A stretch of DNA of 64,000 nucleotides from Allopusillimonas soli (GCF_004153445.1 NZ_SDQC01000002.1:186001-250000), one strand, 5' to 3'. Shown: positions 20,023 through 28,916, counted from the stretch's first letter. The notes: generated from the sequence alone by a model not told the origin. Made by a program: numbers and translations.

Positions 20023-20447
20023 TCCCTCAATGGTGGGGGGAGCCCACTGCGGGCGAGATCGTCTGGTGCCATTTTCCGGATGGCATTCATCCTCGGCCGA
20101 AGCCCCGGCCCGCATTGATCTTGGTCGTGTTTGATGACGATGCACCACAGTTCACGGTCCGAGTCGCCTACGGTACCAGTCAGCGCGCCACGACCTTATA
20201 CCAAGGTGAATTCGCGATATTGAAGGATCGCAATCAGGCGGCCTATGCGGCTGCCGGGTTGAGCTACGATACTAAGTTCAATCTCAAGCAGGCCCTAGAC
20301 CTGCCATATAGTACGGAATGGTTTTCAGTGCCGCCCGCTGCACCTCACGGACAGACACCCAAGCTGGGTATGCTGCATCCTTCTCTGGTACGTGCCGTCC
20401 AAGCGGCGTATAACGCGGCCGTCGGAGGAACCGGCGCTTTGGCGTGA
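20019..20447 (+). CDS. PemK/MazF-family toxin-like protein
   Basis: 142 residues starting with GTG inside the antitoxin stop. GEIVWCHFPDG, then KPRPALILVV and VRVAYGTSQ follow the order of the PemK/MazF/Kid fold: first strand, the conserved Arg-Pro loop, then the Ser/Thr-rich strand. Members are mostly mRNA interferases. It is longer than classical MazF, with an extra C-terminal region of 30-40 residues. It is the only toxin in the 14-20 kb mosaic that looks intact. Confidence 0.7.
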   Translation: MIPQWWGEPTAGEIVWCHFPDGIHPRPKPRPALILVVFDDDAPQFTVRVAYGTSQRATTLYQGEFAILKDRNQAAYAAAGLSYDTKFNLKQALDLPYSTEWFSVPPAAPHGQTPKLGMLHPSLVRAVQAAYNAAVGGTGALA

Positions 20448-20613
20448 TGCTCCCAAGCGCAGGCGTATGGGGCAGTAACTTGCCGCGACCGTGCACGGTG
20501 TTGGAGTGCATTGGGAGGCTGGAAAATCTGTGGTCTGTACTTGCCCAGTACGGCGACTTGACGGAAAGCGGAGATTCATGTAATTTCAAATAGTACGTAA
20601 CTTGGAGTGTTAC

Positions 20614-21516
20614 ATGAATTCTGACGTCATCATCATTGGCGGGAGTTTTGCGGGTCAGTCCGCAGCCCTGCAACTGGCTCGTGCTCGGCGCAAAGTGCTA
20701 CTAATCGATGCCGGTCAGCCACGCAATCGTTTTGCGAAGGCGGCTCACGGGTTCCTCGGGCAGGATGGTCAAACGCCGTCGGACATCTTGGCCAATGCCG
20801 GGCGGCAGCTCGGTGCGTATCCAACGGTACGACGTCACGAGGAGCGAGCCATTGATGTCGCTGTAGTCGATGACAGCGTTCGCGTCAGGCTCTTTGATGG
20901 CCATGAGGCGGTTGGCAAATATCTCATCTTGGCGACGGGGGTCAGGGACGTGCTTCCAGAACTGCCTGGCCTTCGGGATCGCTGGGGTGTGAGTGTTCTA
21001 CATTGCCCGTACTGCCATGGCTACGAATTGAACAAACGCCCCGTGGGTGTGCTTGCGCGTAACGAGTTGGCCATACATCAAGCCATGCTGGTGTCGGATT
21101 GGGGATCAACGACGCTATTCACGCAAGGTGTCTTAGTTCCGACGTCGGACCAGATGACCATGCTCGCGACACGCGGCGTCACCGTTGAGCAGACTCCTGT
21201 CGTCGAACTCCTTGGCACGAGCCCGCAGCTTGAAGCGGTCCGCTTGGCGGATTACAGAACGGTACCTCTATCTGGACTTTTCGTCGCACCGCAAACATCG
21301 CTCAGCAGTGATCTACCTGAGAAACTGGGGTGCGCTTTCGAGAACGGGCCAATGGGCCCGTACGTCTCGGTCGATGCTCAGCAGCGGACTTCGGTGCCTC
21401 ATGTCTTCGCGGCGGGAGATATTGCGAGTCCTATGGCAAACATTGCCTTCGCCGTAGCTGCAGGTGCTATGGCGGCCGTTGGTGTCCATCAGACGCTCAT
21501 CTTTGGCGACAAGTGA
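20614..21516 (+). CDS. Thioredoxin-reductase-like FAD/NAD(P) oxidoreductase
   Basis: 300-residue flavoprotein. It has an N-terminal FAD motif GGSFAG, ATGVRD, a redox-type CPYCHGYE centre (about 132-139) at the position of the thioredoxin reductase disulfide, and a late FAAGDIAS. The NADPH domain motif normally GGGxSA is replaced by a degenerate segment (GVLARNELAIHQAM), so cofactor use is uncertain. Proteins of this size and kind often reduce small thiol partners. ATG 20614 has GGAG six bases upstream. It converges with an Rrf2 regulator gene whose stop is eight bases away. Confidence 0.85.
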   Translation: MNSDVIIIGGSFAGQSAALQLARARRKVLLIDAGQPRNRFAKAAHGFLGQDGQTPSDILANAGRQLGAYPTVRRHEERAIDVAVVDDSVRVRLFDGHEAVGKYLILATGVRDVLPELPGLRDRWGVSVLHCPYCHGYELNKRPVGVLARNELAIHQAMLVSDWGSTTLFTQGVLVPTSDQMTMLATRGVTVEQTPVVELLGTSPQLEAVRLADYRTVPLSGLFVAPQTSLSSDLPEKLGCAFENGPMGPYVSVDAQQRTSVPHVFAAGDIASPMANIAFAVAAGAMAAVGVHQTLIFGDK

Positions 21517-21523
21517 GTTGGTT

Positions 21524-22015
21524 CTAATGCGAGTGCCTCACGCTTTTACTTTGTTGTTTTGAGTGGAGCGAGGTATTTATACCTCGGCATTCGGATTGAC
21601 AAATGGCATCAAACTCGTTTGCCAAGTCTGCCAAACTAATGGCGCTCAGTTTTCCTATTATGAGTGCCTCAGCCTGAGAAAGCACGTCTCCTAAAGCTGT
21701 ATTGACCACCCGTGCGACACCGCAAGACGGATTACCATTCTCGTGGCCGATAGCAAAGAGCTTCGGCCCTCCGACAGCGTTGTGAACATCTAGAAGTGTA
21801 ACTTCCTTCAGATCACAGGCTATTGTCCAGCCGCCACCGTGTCCTTTTTCGGAGCGCACATAACCCGCCCGACGCAGGCCAGCCATCGTCCGCCGCACCA
21901 CGACGGGGTTGGTATCGAGCATCTTGGCGATCTGCTCTGACGTGAACGGCTGATTGCGTCGCCCCATGTGAAGCAGCACATGGAGCATACGGGATAGCCG
22001 ACTGTCATTTCTCAT
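21524..22015 (-). CDS. Rrf2-family transcriptional regulator
   Basis: 163-residue regulator. Winged helix at about 5-60: RLSRMLHVLLHMG, then SEQIAKMLDTNPVVVRRTM and the wing GYVRSEKGHGGGW. Cysteines occur in NPSCGVARV and near the end (CQSEC), which could bind a cluster or sense redox state, though spacing differs from IscR. It resembles the YwnA/HypR-like branch. ATG 22015 follows GAGG. The neighbouring flavoprotein with a CPYC motif suggests an electrophile or redox response; this is inference. Confidence 0.85.
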   Translation of the reverse strand: MRNDSRLSRMLHVLLHMGRRNQPFTSEQIAKMLDTNPVVVRRTMAGLRRAGYVRSEKGHGGGWTIACDLKEVTLLDVHNAVGGPKLFAIGHENGNPSCGVARVVNTALGDVLSQAEALIIGKLSAISLADLANEFDAICQSECRGINTSLHSKQQSKSVRHSH

Positions 22016-22092
22016 TGCACGAGACCTCAATGCGTAGCGTACCAATGTCGGATGGTTATGCGATCTGTCGCTGACCTAACGCGACATGACAC

Positions 22093-22123
22093 ATTATAAG
22101 TTGCGAGATTCCTCTGTCGCAAC
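22093..22123 (-). promoter_or_regulatory. Promoter with overlapping dyad for the Rrf2 gene
   Basis: On the minus strand TTGCGA (22122-22117) and TATAAT (22098-22093) are 18 bases apart, about 78 bases upstream of the Rrf2 start. GTTGCGA (22100-22106) and TCGCAAC (22117-22123) form a perfect dyad over the spacer and -35, suggesting autoregulation. Confidence 0.45.
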
Positions 22124-22233
22124 CGCCCAGCACTTGACCCGCCGGCTTGGCCTTAGGGCTGCCCTCTCGGGCGGCGTAGCATGCCGCGCTATCAAGACTC
22201 CTCCGGGTTGGGCGCGGCTGGCGGGCTTTTGCC

Positions 22234-23214
22234 TCACTGGCCTTTGATTCCCGCCTTTTTGATGACATCGCCCCATTTGCTCATCTCCGCCGAGATGAAT
22301 TTCTGGAATTCGGCGGCGCTGCCCGGATGCGGTTCCATTCCTTGCGCCAGCAGAGTCTTCTTCATGTCGGGATCACGCAGCGCACCATTGATCTCGGTGT
22401 CCAGGCGGGCCACGATGGCGTCGGGAACGCCGGCTGGCGCGATGAAACCATACCACCCTGCGGCGACCACATTGGGAAGACCCTGGCTTTGCAAGGTGGT
22501 CGCTTGCGGATAGATTTCGCTTTGCGACTGGGAGGCGACACCGATGACCCGTAACTTGCCACTCTTGATATGCGGCAGCGCGGCCGTGATGGCAGTAAGG
22601 GTGGCGTCGACGCGGCCCGCCAGCAGATCGGTGTAGGCCGCCACATCGCCCCGGTACTGAACCGCCAGGCCTTTCACGCCTGCATCCCTGAGCAATAGCT
22701 CTTCGGCCAGATGGGGAAGCGAGCCATAACCCGGGGAACCGAAGGTCAGACCGTTGGTTTGGGATTTCCCGTAGGCTATCAAGTCTTGCGCCGTCTTTAT
22801 CGGTGTGTCTGCATTCACGACAAGAAAAAGCGGAACCGTGGCGACCATGGCGATGGGACGCAGATCTTTCCTGGGATCGTAGCCCAGCTTGCCGTAGAGC
22901 GCCTCCAGCGTGGAGTAAGGTGCTGCTGCATACAGGATTGTATAGCCATCGGGTTGCGCATTCGCCACGTAGGTGTTGCCCACCCGCGTGCCGGCGCCTG
23001 TCTTGTTTTCAACGACGAACGGCTGTCCGAGCCGGCGCGCCAGGTAGTCTCCGATAAGCCGCGCCGAGATGTCGTTAGGGCCCCCCGCGCCGTACGGCGA
23101 GACGATCTTCACTGCACGGGCCGGCCATTCACCCTGTGCAAAGACACGTGGCACGGCACCGGCACAAAGGCTGGCTGCGGCAGCACGCAGCAGTGTCCGT
23201 CGATTCATTTTCAT
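22234..23214 (-). CDS. Tripartite tricarboxylate transporter (Bug-family) solute receptor
   Basis: 326-residue periplasmic binding protein. The leader MKMNRRTLLRAAAASLCAG has a twin-arginine-like NRR and a cleavage site near VFA-QGEWP. The mature part shows Bug hallmarks: VKIVSPYGAGGPNDI, VVENKTGAGTRVG and FGSPGYGSLPHL. ATG 23214 has AGGAGA six bases upstream. Bug receptors capture carboxylates and many other ligands; no TctA/TctB membrane genes are near, as is common for orphan Bug proteins. It is divergent from a LysR gene, which probably controls it, next to the acyl-CoA synthetase fusion. Confidence 0.92.
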   Translation of the reverse strand: MKMNRRTLLRAAAASLCAGAVPRVFAQGEWPARAVKIVSPYGAGGPNDISARLIGDYLARRLGQPFVVENKTGAGTRVGNTYVANAQPDGYTILYAAAPYSTLEALYGKLGYDPRKDLRPIAMVATVPLFLVVNADTPIKTAQDLIAYGKSQTNGLTFGSPGYGSLPHLAEELLLRDAGVKGLAVQYRGDVAAYTDLLAGRVDATLTAITAALPHIKSGKLRVIGVASQSQSEIYPQATTLQSQGLPNVVAAGWYGFIAPAGVPDAIVARLDTEINGALRDPDMKKTLLAQGMEPHPGSAAEFQKFISAEMSKWGDVIKKAGIKGQ

Positions 23215-23357
23215 GTTTGTCTCCTGGGCGTTCGAATAGTAGGTGAAAAGCCGGCGCGGCATTTGCGGAAGCGGCTCGGCAAGCCTTCAAGATGCGATAA
23301 TAGGTGTCCCGGCTCTATTCGGACAATCTGCAAATTCTTGAGAACCTAAAGGTTTTT

Positions 23358-23365
23358 CTTATAAA
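23358..23365 (+). promoter_or_regulatory. CTTATAAA motif in the Bug-LysR gap
   Basis: CTTATAAATGCATTT occurs 45 bases upstream of the LysR ATG. The same CTTATAAA core occurs twice more upstream of the acyl-CoA synthetase fusion (24358 and 24388). A regulator site or an AT-rich promoter element is possible. Confidence 0.3.
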
Positions 23366-23409
23366 TGCATTTTTACCTGCCCTGCTAAAAAAGGCGAATA
23401 GGATGCTTC

Positions 23410-24351
23410 ATGGCACTTGAGGTAACGTTCAGACAATTGCGCGCATTCGTCGCGGTGCTCGAGTGTGGAAGCTTCTCTGAGGCCGCCGACACCATGCATC
23501 TGTCGCAGGCGGCGCTTAGCGGCCTGGTCAAGGAGCTGGAAAGCAGACTGGGCGTGCGGCTGCTGGATCGCAATACGCGCAGCGTAAGCGCATCCGTAGT
23601 CGGGGCCGAATTCGAGCCCATGGTCCGGCGAGTGCTGGCCGGCTTGGACGATGCGCTGGAAAGCGTGACCAACCTGAAGGAACTGCGCCGTGGCCTGGTG
23701 CGGGTGGCGGCGCCCGAAACCTTGTCGTGCACCTTGCTGCCCGAACTCATCGCCCGTTACGGCGCACTCCATCCCGGTGTTGACGTGCGCTTCGAAGATG
23801 TGCCGATAGAACAAGTGCTGGCCGGACTGCATAGCGGCAAGGTGGATATCGGTTTTGGGCCGGCGGGCGTACTCGCCGACGATGCGGTCGAGGCCCATCT
23901 GGTTCGCATCGATCCGCTTTGGGTCGCGCTGCGCCATGACGATCCACTCGCGGCCGGCACCTCGGTCAGCTGGAGGGATCTGCGTAAACGGCCGCTGATC
24001 AACTACATGCCCAATCTGGCGCTCAATGTGCTTAGCAATGTGTCGCCCCGGCACCATCCGAAAGAAATCATTCCGGTGCATCGTGTCAACACAGCCTTAT
24101 CCTTGTTGCGTGTGAGGCCCGGCTACGTGATCTGCCCCTCAATGGCGCGATCCTTGGTCGAAGGGTTCGGCGTGGTTTTTCTTCCGGTGCGCCAGCCCAC
24201 CGTTACTTGGCGCATCGCTATCTTCGTTCGTGGGCGATCCTCTCTTTCCCCAGCGGTGGAGAGCTTTCTCGATTTCACCCTTGAAGCTGCAAAGAATTGG
24301 GATGAGGGTCTGTCCGTCCGTCCAGCCACGCAGCGATTTACCCATAAATAA
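23410..24351 (+). CDS. LysR-family transcriptional regulator
   Basis: 313 residues. The N-terminal winged helix covers about 5-65 (FRQLRAFVAVLECGSFSEAA, then LSQAALSGLVKELESRLGVRL); the rest is the two-lobed effector-binding domain, with a basic tail. ATG 23410 is preceded by AGGA. It is divergent from the Bug receptor and 145 bases upstream of the acyl-CoA synthetase fusion on the same strand, and CTTATAAA motifs lie before both transcription units. It likely regulates uptake and activation of one carboxylate; the effector is unknown. Confidence 0.9.
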   Translation: MALEVTFRQLRAFVAVLECGSFSEAADTMHLSQAALSGLVKELESRLGVRLLDRNTRSVSASVVGAEFEPMVRRVLAGLDDALESVTNLKELRRGLVRVAAPETLSCTLLPELIARYGALHPGVDVRFEDVPIEQVLAGLHSGKVDIGFGPAGVLADDAVEAHLVRIDPLWVALRHDDPLAAGTSVSWRDLRKRPLINYMPNLALNVLSNVSPRHHPKEIIPVHRVNTALSLLRVRPGYVICPSMARSLVEGFGVVFLPVRQPTVTWRIAIFVRGRSSLSPAVESFLDFTLEAAKNWDEGLSVRPATQRFTHK

Positions 24352-24357
24352 TTTCAG

Positions 24358-24395
24358 CTTATAAATGGATAGTAAATCTCGGCTTGTCTTATAAA
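24358..24395 (+). promoter_or_regulatory. Paired CTTATAAA motifs upstream of the synthetase fusion
   Basis: CTTATAAA at 24358-24365 and again at 24388-24395, exactly 30 bases (about three helical turns) apart, lie in the gap between the LysR gene and the fusion gene. A third copy is in the Bug-LysR gap at 23358. Confidence 0.35.
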
Positions 24396-24495
24396 AGTAG
24401 GGCGGATATCTTTGTGTTCAGGCTTGGACTCCGTACTGGCGGAGGCAGGCAGCAGTTATGCACCAGCATTTCCTGAACCTTTATCAAGTAGCCCC

Positions 24496-27400
24496 ATGAT
24501 CTTGCCAGACCTCGATTCCTTTCTGTCCCCTCGCTCCATTGCTGTTGTCGGCGCTTCATCCGTTTCCAGCAAAATCGGCGCCGTGCCCGTACGATATCTT
24601 GTCGAGCACGGCTATGCGGGAGAGATATATCCCATCAATTCACGAGCCCGGGAGATCGAGGGTTGTCGCGCCTATGTTTCATTGCAGGCGGTGAGCCGCC
24701 CGATCGATCTGGCCATCTTCGCCATTCCCGCCTCCAGCGCGCTGGAGGCGCTCGAGGACGCCATCGCCGCGGGAGTGAAAAGTATTGTCATGTTCTCGGC
24801 GGGTTTCGCAGAGATGGGGACGCAGGGCGCCGCCGTGCAGCGTCGGTTTGCAGACAGGGCGCAGGCTGCGGGCATCCGTGTACTCGGTCCCAACTGTCTG
24901 GGCTTCATGAACGTGGCCCGATCAGTTTATGCGACATTCTCCCCCGTGGTGTCGGTCGGTGTAGCCACGCCCGGCAAAATCGGGATCGTCAGTCAGAGCG
25001 GCGCGTTCGGCGCCTATGCCTATGCCATGGCGCAGCAGCGCGGGATGGGCTTGTCCTCATGGGTGACCACCGGCAATGAATCGGACATCGATGTGGCCGA
25101 CTGTATCGCCTGGATGGCGGGCGATCCGGCCACGCAGGTCATCATGGCCTATCTGGAGGGATGCCGGGATGGCGGCAAGCTGCGGCAGGCGCTGGATCGG
25201 GCGCATGCGGCCGGCAAGCCGGTCGTGGTCGTGAAAGTGGGCCGGAGCGAGTTGGGCGCGAAGGCGGCTGCGTCGCATACCGCAGCGCTGGCAGGCGATG
25301 ATGCGGTTTACGAAACCCTATTTCGCCAGCATGGCGCCTGGCGGGCCGGAACCATCGAAGAGTTTTTCGACATTGCTCATTGCCTGGCTGTGTCCGGTAT
25401 ACCGGACAACACGCGGGTTGGCTTGCTGACTGTCTCTGGCGGGGTGGGCGTCATGATGGCGGACGATGCGGCCAGGGCGGGACTGGACGTGGCCGAACTA
25501 CCGGCTGCCGCTCAGGAAATCATCCGGGCCCGCGTGCCGTTCGCCGCCACACAGAATCCGGTTGACATCACCGGCCAGGTGACGGCCGAGCCCGAGTTGC
25601 TGGAAACCGCCGCCCGCGCCATGCTGAATGAGTCGGGACACGGCAGTCTGCTTGTTTTCCTTGCGGCATTCGGCGGCACGCCAGCCATGCAAGAAATTCA
25701 GAGGAACTTGGCACGGGACCTGCGGCGTGATTATCCGGGACGGCTTCTGATGTTCAGCACGCTGGCAGACACCGCCCAGCAACAGTCGCTGGAAGCATTC
25801 GGTTGTCTATGCTTTTCAGACCCCGCCAGGGCCATCCGCGTTCTGGCCGCCATGGCCTTCTTCCGGAAACAGGCGGAGCGGCCTGCGGCCGCCCTGGATG
25901 CCGCGCCCGAGGTCGTCGCCTTGCGGCCGGAGCCGTATAACGAGGCCGACGCGCTCGATGTGCTACGCGGCTTCGGCATTCCCACCGTATCCGTTCACCG
26001 TGCATCCTCCAGGGACGATGCCATGGCCGGCGCCCGCCAGCTTGGGTTTCCCGTGGCGATGAAGGTGCTTTCGGCTGGGCTCATGCACAAGAGCGACATT
26101 GGCGGCGTTGTCCTCGACATTTCCGATGCGGACGCGGCGGGCGCCGCGTACGACCGGATCATGGCCGCGGTACGGGTAGCGGCGCCCGAGGCGCACATCG
26201 ATGGCGTACTGGTGGCACCCATGGTGCGCGGCGGCGTGGAATGCATACTGGGCGTGCGCCGCGACCCCGTGCTGGGCCCGGTGGTGATGCTGGGCTCGGG
26301 TGGCGTGAATGTTGAGCTCATGGGGGACGTCTCTTTCCGCCTGGCGCCGGTGGACCATGGGCAGGCGCGGGAGATGATAGGAGAATTGAAAATTGCGCCG
26401 CTGTTCAGCGGTTTCCGGGGGGCTCCCATGGCGGACGTTGATGCCTTGGCAGATGCCATTATGCGTATTTCTCGCTATGCCTTGTCGGCCGGCAGCAGGC
26501 TGGATTCAGTGGAGCTGAATCCTTTTGTCGTGCTGCCCAAGGGTCAAGGCGGGCTGGCCCTGGACGCGGTGTTGTTGACCCGTGCCGAGCCCTCGGCACC
26601 GCCGTCATCCGCCCGGCAGGCGGTGATGGCCACCTTGCCTCTGTTCGAAATGGCGCGCATGCGAGCTTCGAATACGGCCCGCAGGCATCCGGCACAAGGT
26701 TTTGCCGGCGACTCTCCCGCCTCGAGGATGCGCTGGGTGAATCAGTTCACCCACACCAGGCGCCTGCGCGGCCCCGAGGACAGGGAGGTCGTCACGCCCA
26801 ACAATGACACGCTCTTCACCAATGCGTGGCTAGACCTGTCGGCGGGGCCGCTGATCATCGACGTGCCCGACATGGGCGAGCGCTATTGGGTGCTGGGCTT
26901 TCTGGATGCATGGACCAATCCTTGGGCTTATGCAGGATGCCGGACCACCGGAAGCAGGGCGCAGCGCCTGTTTGTTCATGGACCCGGCTGGACGGGCGAG
27001 GTGCCCGCCGGTATGCATCGCATCAACGCGCCGGGCGACGACGTCTGGATCATCGGCCGGATACTGGCGGATCCCGATCCCGCGGATCTGGAGCGTGCTC
27101 ATGTGCTGCAGGACCGCTACGCCATCCGCAGGCCCGATGGAACGCCAGCGTTATCCCGCATTGATTGCCTGCTGAGCGATCGTGGCACCGGGGTGCCGGA
27201 GGCCGGCGACTATCGACGCGTGCTGGCGGCGATGCTGGCACGTAATCCTTCGCCCACGCTGCTGCCCGAGCTGCCAGGCGGGCTAGGCGAGCTGCAGGAC
27301 GCTCTGGATGATGTCTACACCGAATTGCGCGAGGTCGCGCAGCCTTCCGAATTGGGCGGCGGCTGGACAACGGCCGTCAGTGTGCGCACCAGCTTTGGCG

Positions 27401-27840
27401 ACGATATCCTGACGCGGGCCCGGGTCGCACGCAACTGGATAGGGACTTTGGGCATCGACGAGGCGATGTACATCATGGCCGAAGTGGATGCCCAAGGCGA
27501 AGCGCTCAGCGGCGCGCGGCGCTATGTCCTGCGCTTCGCGCCGGACGCAAAGCCGCAAGTGGGGGCTTTTTGGTCCATCACGCTTTATCGCCGCAGCGAC
27601 TGCCTGCTTGTGGCCAATCCCATAGGACGGCACTCCATTGGGGATCGGACCCGTGGACTGGTGGATGATGCGGATGGGGGCCTGAGCATCTTCATCCAGG
27701 CCGATGATCCCGGGCCCGACGGCAACTGGCTTCCCGCGCCGGCGGGGGAGGGCTTTTATCTGACGATGCGGCTTTACCATCCGGGGCGGGCGCACCTTGA
27801 AGCCACCTTCGATTATCCGCCGTTGCAGCGGCTCGGCTGA
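24496..27840 (+). CDS. ADP-forming acyl-CoA synthetase fused to DUF1254 and DUF1214
   Basis: 1114-residue fusion. Residues about 5-100 are the CoA-binding domain (FLSPRSIAVVGAS), 150-470 the succinyl-CoA-ligase-like part with the likely phosphorylated His261 in ASHTAALAGDD, and 477-695 the ATP-grasp domain (MKVLSAGLMHKSDIGGVVL). This is a complete NDP-forming acyl-CoA synthetase, normally about 700 residues. From about 712 follows DUF1254 (TPNNDTLFTNAWLDL, YWVLGFLDAWTNPW), and 965-1108 is DUF1214 (FAPDAKPQVGAFWSITLY, GNWLPAP). DUF1254/DUF1214 proteins are normally separate, often exported, and of unknown function. ATG 24496 is preferred; a TTG at 24412 is in frame. No stop or frameshift lies at the join. 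Confidence 0.88.
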   Translation: MILPDLDSFLSPRSIAVVGASSVSSKIGAVPVRYLVEHGYAGEIYPINSRAREIEGCRAYVSLQAVSRPIDLAIFAIPASSALEALEDAIAAGVKSIVMFSAGFAEMGTQGAAVQRRFADRAQAAGIRVLGPNCLGFMNVARSVYATFSPVVSVGVATPGKIGIVSQSGAFGAYAYAMAQQRGMGLSSWVTTGNESDIDVADCIAWMAGDPATQVIMAYLEGCRDGGKLRQALDRAHAAGKPVVVVKVGRSELGAKAAASHTAALAGDDAVYETLFRQHGAWRAGTIEEFFDIAHCLAVSGIPDNTRVGLLTVSGGVGVMMADDAARAGLDVAELPAAAQEIIRARVPFAATQNPVDITGQVTAEPELLETAARAMLNESGHGSLLVFLAAFGGTPAMQEIQRNLARDLRRDYPGRLLMFSTLADTAQQQSLEAFGCLCFSDPARAIRVLAAMAFFRKQAERPAAALDAAPEVVALRPEPYNEADALDVLRGFGIPTVSVHRASSRDDAMAGARQLGFPVAMKVLSAGLMHKSDIGGVVLDISDADAAGAAYDRIMAAVRVAAPEAHIDGVLVAPMVRGGVECILGVRRDPVLGPVVMLGSGGVNVELMGDVSFRLAPVDHGQAREMIGELKIAPLFSGFRGAPMADVDALADAIMRISRYALSAGSRLDSVELNPFVVLPKGQGGLALDAVLLTRAEPSAPPSSARQAVMATLPLFEMARMRASNTARRHPAQGFAGDSPASRMRWVNQFTHTRRLRGPEDREVVTPNNDTLFTNAWLDLSAGPLIIDVPDMGERYWVLGFLDAWTNPWAYAGCRTTGSRAQRLFVHGPGWTGEVPAGMHRINAPGDDVWIIGRILADPDPADLERAHVLQDRYAIRRPDGTPALSRIDCLLSDRGTGVPEAGDYRRVLAAMLARNPSPTLLPELPGGLGELQDALDDVYTELREVAQPSELGGGWTTAVSVRTSFGDDILTRARVARNWIGTLGIDEAMYIMAEVDAQGEALSGARRYVLRFAPDAKPQVGAFWSITLYRRSDCLLVANPIGRHSIGDRTRGLVDDADGGLSIFIQADDPGPDGNWLPAPAGEGFYLTMRLYHPGRAHLEATFDYPPLQRLG

Positions 27841-28067
27841 GCGGAGTGCCACGACAGGCGTTTGGCCGGACGATGGTCGATGATGACATCGAGCGGCTAG
27901 TTGTAGAACTTTCAATCCTCAGAGTGGGCTTCGGCGGCTCCGCCCAAGTGTGGTCTGCGCTCGCTCCAATCAAGGCATGCACAAGCGAGTCGCCGCCGCC
28001 GCTTGGGCTGTTTTGCGGCATGCATGATGGACCATCGCCGTGACCCATGGGATGCCGTGGATTCAGC

Positions 28068-28916
28068 TTATCCAGCCTTCAGAACCGGATACCCGTTTTT
28101 CGCTGTTGCAACGACCAGTTCGTCGACCTTCGTCGTGAAACCCTGGAGCAGGTGGGTCATATCGGCGACCACTTTGTGGGGAGCCGTCTTGACTGAGCCC
28201 GCATTGAAAGGAGGGTCGGGATCATACTCGGCCACGAGTTGGGTGCACTCGGCATAAAAACGGCTGCGTAGCTCCGCGACCATGGCGAGGCCGAAATCGA
28301 GTCCGGCTGTCACGCCAGCACCTGTGACGCGGTTGCGATCCCGTACGACGCGGGCGTCGGTCGGGATTGCACCAAATCCGGATAGCGCATCCCTGCATGA
28401 CCAGTGCGAGGTTGCCTTATAGCCGTCCAGCAGTCCTGCCGCACCGAGCACGAGCGCGCCCGAGCAAACGCTTGTTACGTATTGCGCTCGCGCACCTCGG
28501 TCGGCCATGAAGGCGAGGGTATCGGGATCCGACGCCGCGGCAAGCGTGCCATCCGTTCCGCCCGGCGTGAACAGCAAGGTGAGATCGCTGGGGCAGGTGT
28601 CGAAGGTGGCGGTCGGCAATAGTGTCACGCCTGCATCGCTGGTCACCGGATCAAGCGATTTTGCGACGAGATGGATTTTCGCTCCCATGAGCGACCCGAA
28701 CATGCAGTGTGGCCCGATGAGATCCATGATGGTCATTCCCGGGTAGATGAGCATTCCGATCTGCTCGTTTCCGGTCCAATGCGCCGTACTGTCGGGCGTG
28801 TACTCGTAAGCGTCGCCAGCGGCGGGCGATATCTCCTTTGCCTTGGCGCTGACGGCCGCGGATAAAGGCGCAAGCAGGCCCATTAAAACCAGGTTTCGAC
28901 GGTTGGCATCAATCAT
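28068..28916 (-). CDS. DJ-1/PfpI protein resembling isonitrile hydratase, with export leader
   Basis: 282 residues. After a leader (ANRRNLVLMGLLAPLSAAV, twin-arginine-like) and a spacer to about 50, the fold matches Pseudomonas InhA, which hydrates isonitriles to N-formamides: Asp65 in IMDLIGPH and the nucleophile Cys151 in TSVCSGALVLGAAGLLDGY correspond to InhA Asp17 and Cys101, though InhA has CTG. VRDRNRVTGAGVTAGLDF also matches. InhA itself is cytoplasmic, so export is unusual. The ATG overlaps the stop of the upstream TonB-receptor gene by four bases (ATGA), so translation is coupled. Confidence 0.82.
   Translation of the reverse strand: MIDANRRNLVLMGLLAPLSAAVSAKAKEISPAAGDAYEYTPDSTAHWTGNEQIGMLIYPGMTIMDLIGPHCMFGSLMGAKIHLVAKSLDPVTSDAGVTLLPTATFDTCPSDLTLLFTPGGTDGTLAAASDPDTLAFMADRGARAQYVTSVCSGALVLGAAGLLDGYKATSHWSCRDALSGFGAIPTDARVVRDRNRVTGAGVTAGLDFGLAMVAELRSRFYAECTQLVAEYDPDPPFNAGSVKTAPHKVVADMTHLLQGFTTKVDELVVATAKNGYPVLKAG

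Noticed and set aside
22056-22268. Small minus-strand frame overlapping the end of the Bug gene
   Set aside because: It overlaps the conserved Bug C-terminus, has no ribosome site and no family pattern.
27841-28067. Possible long hairpin (GCCCAAG with CTTGGGC, about 60 bases apart) between the fusion gene and the DJ-1 gene
   Set aside because: The stem is short, the loop is long and no T-tract follows, so a terminator call is not supported.
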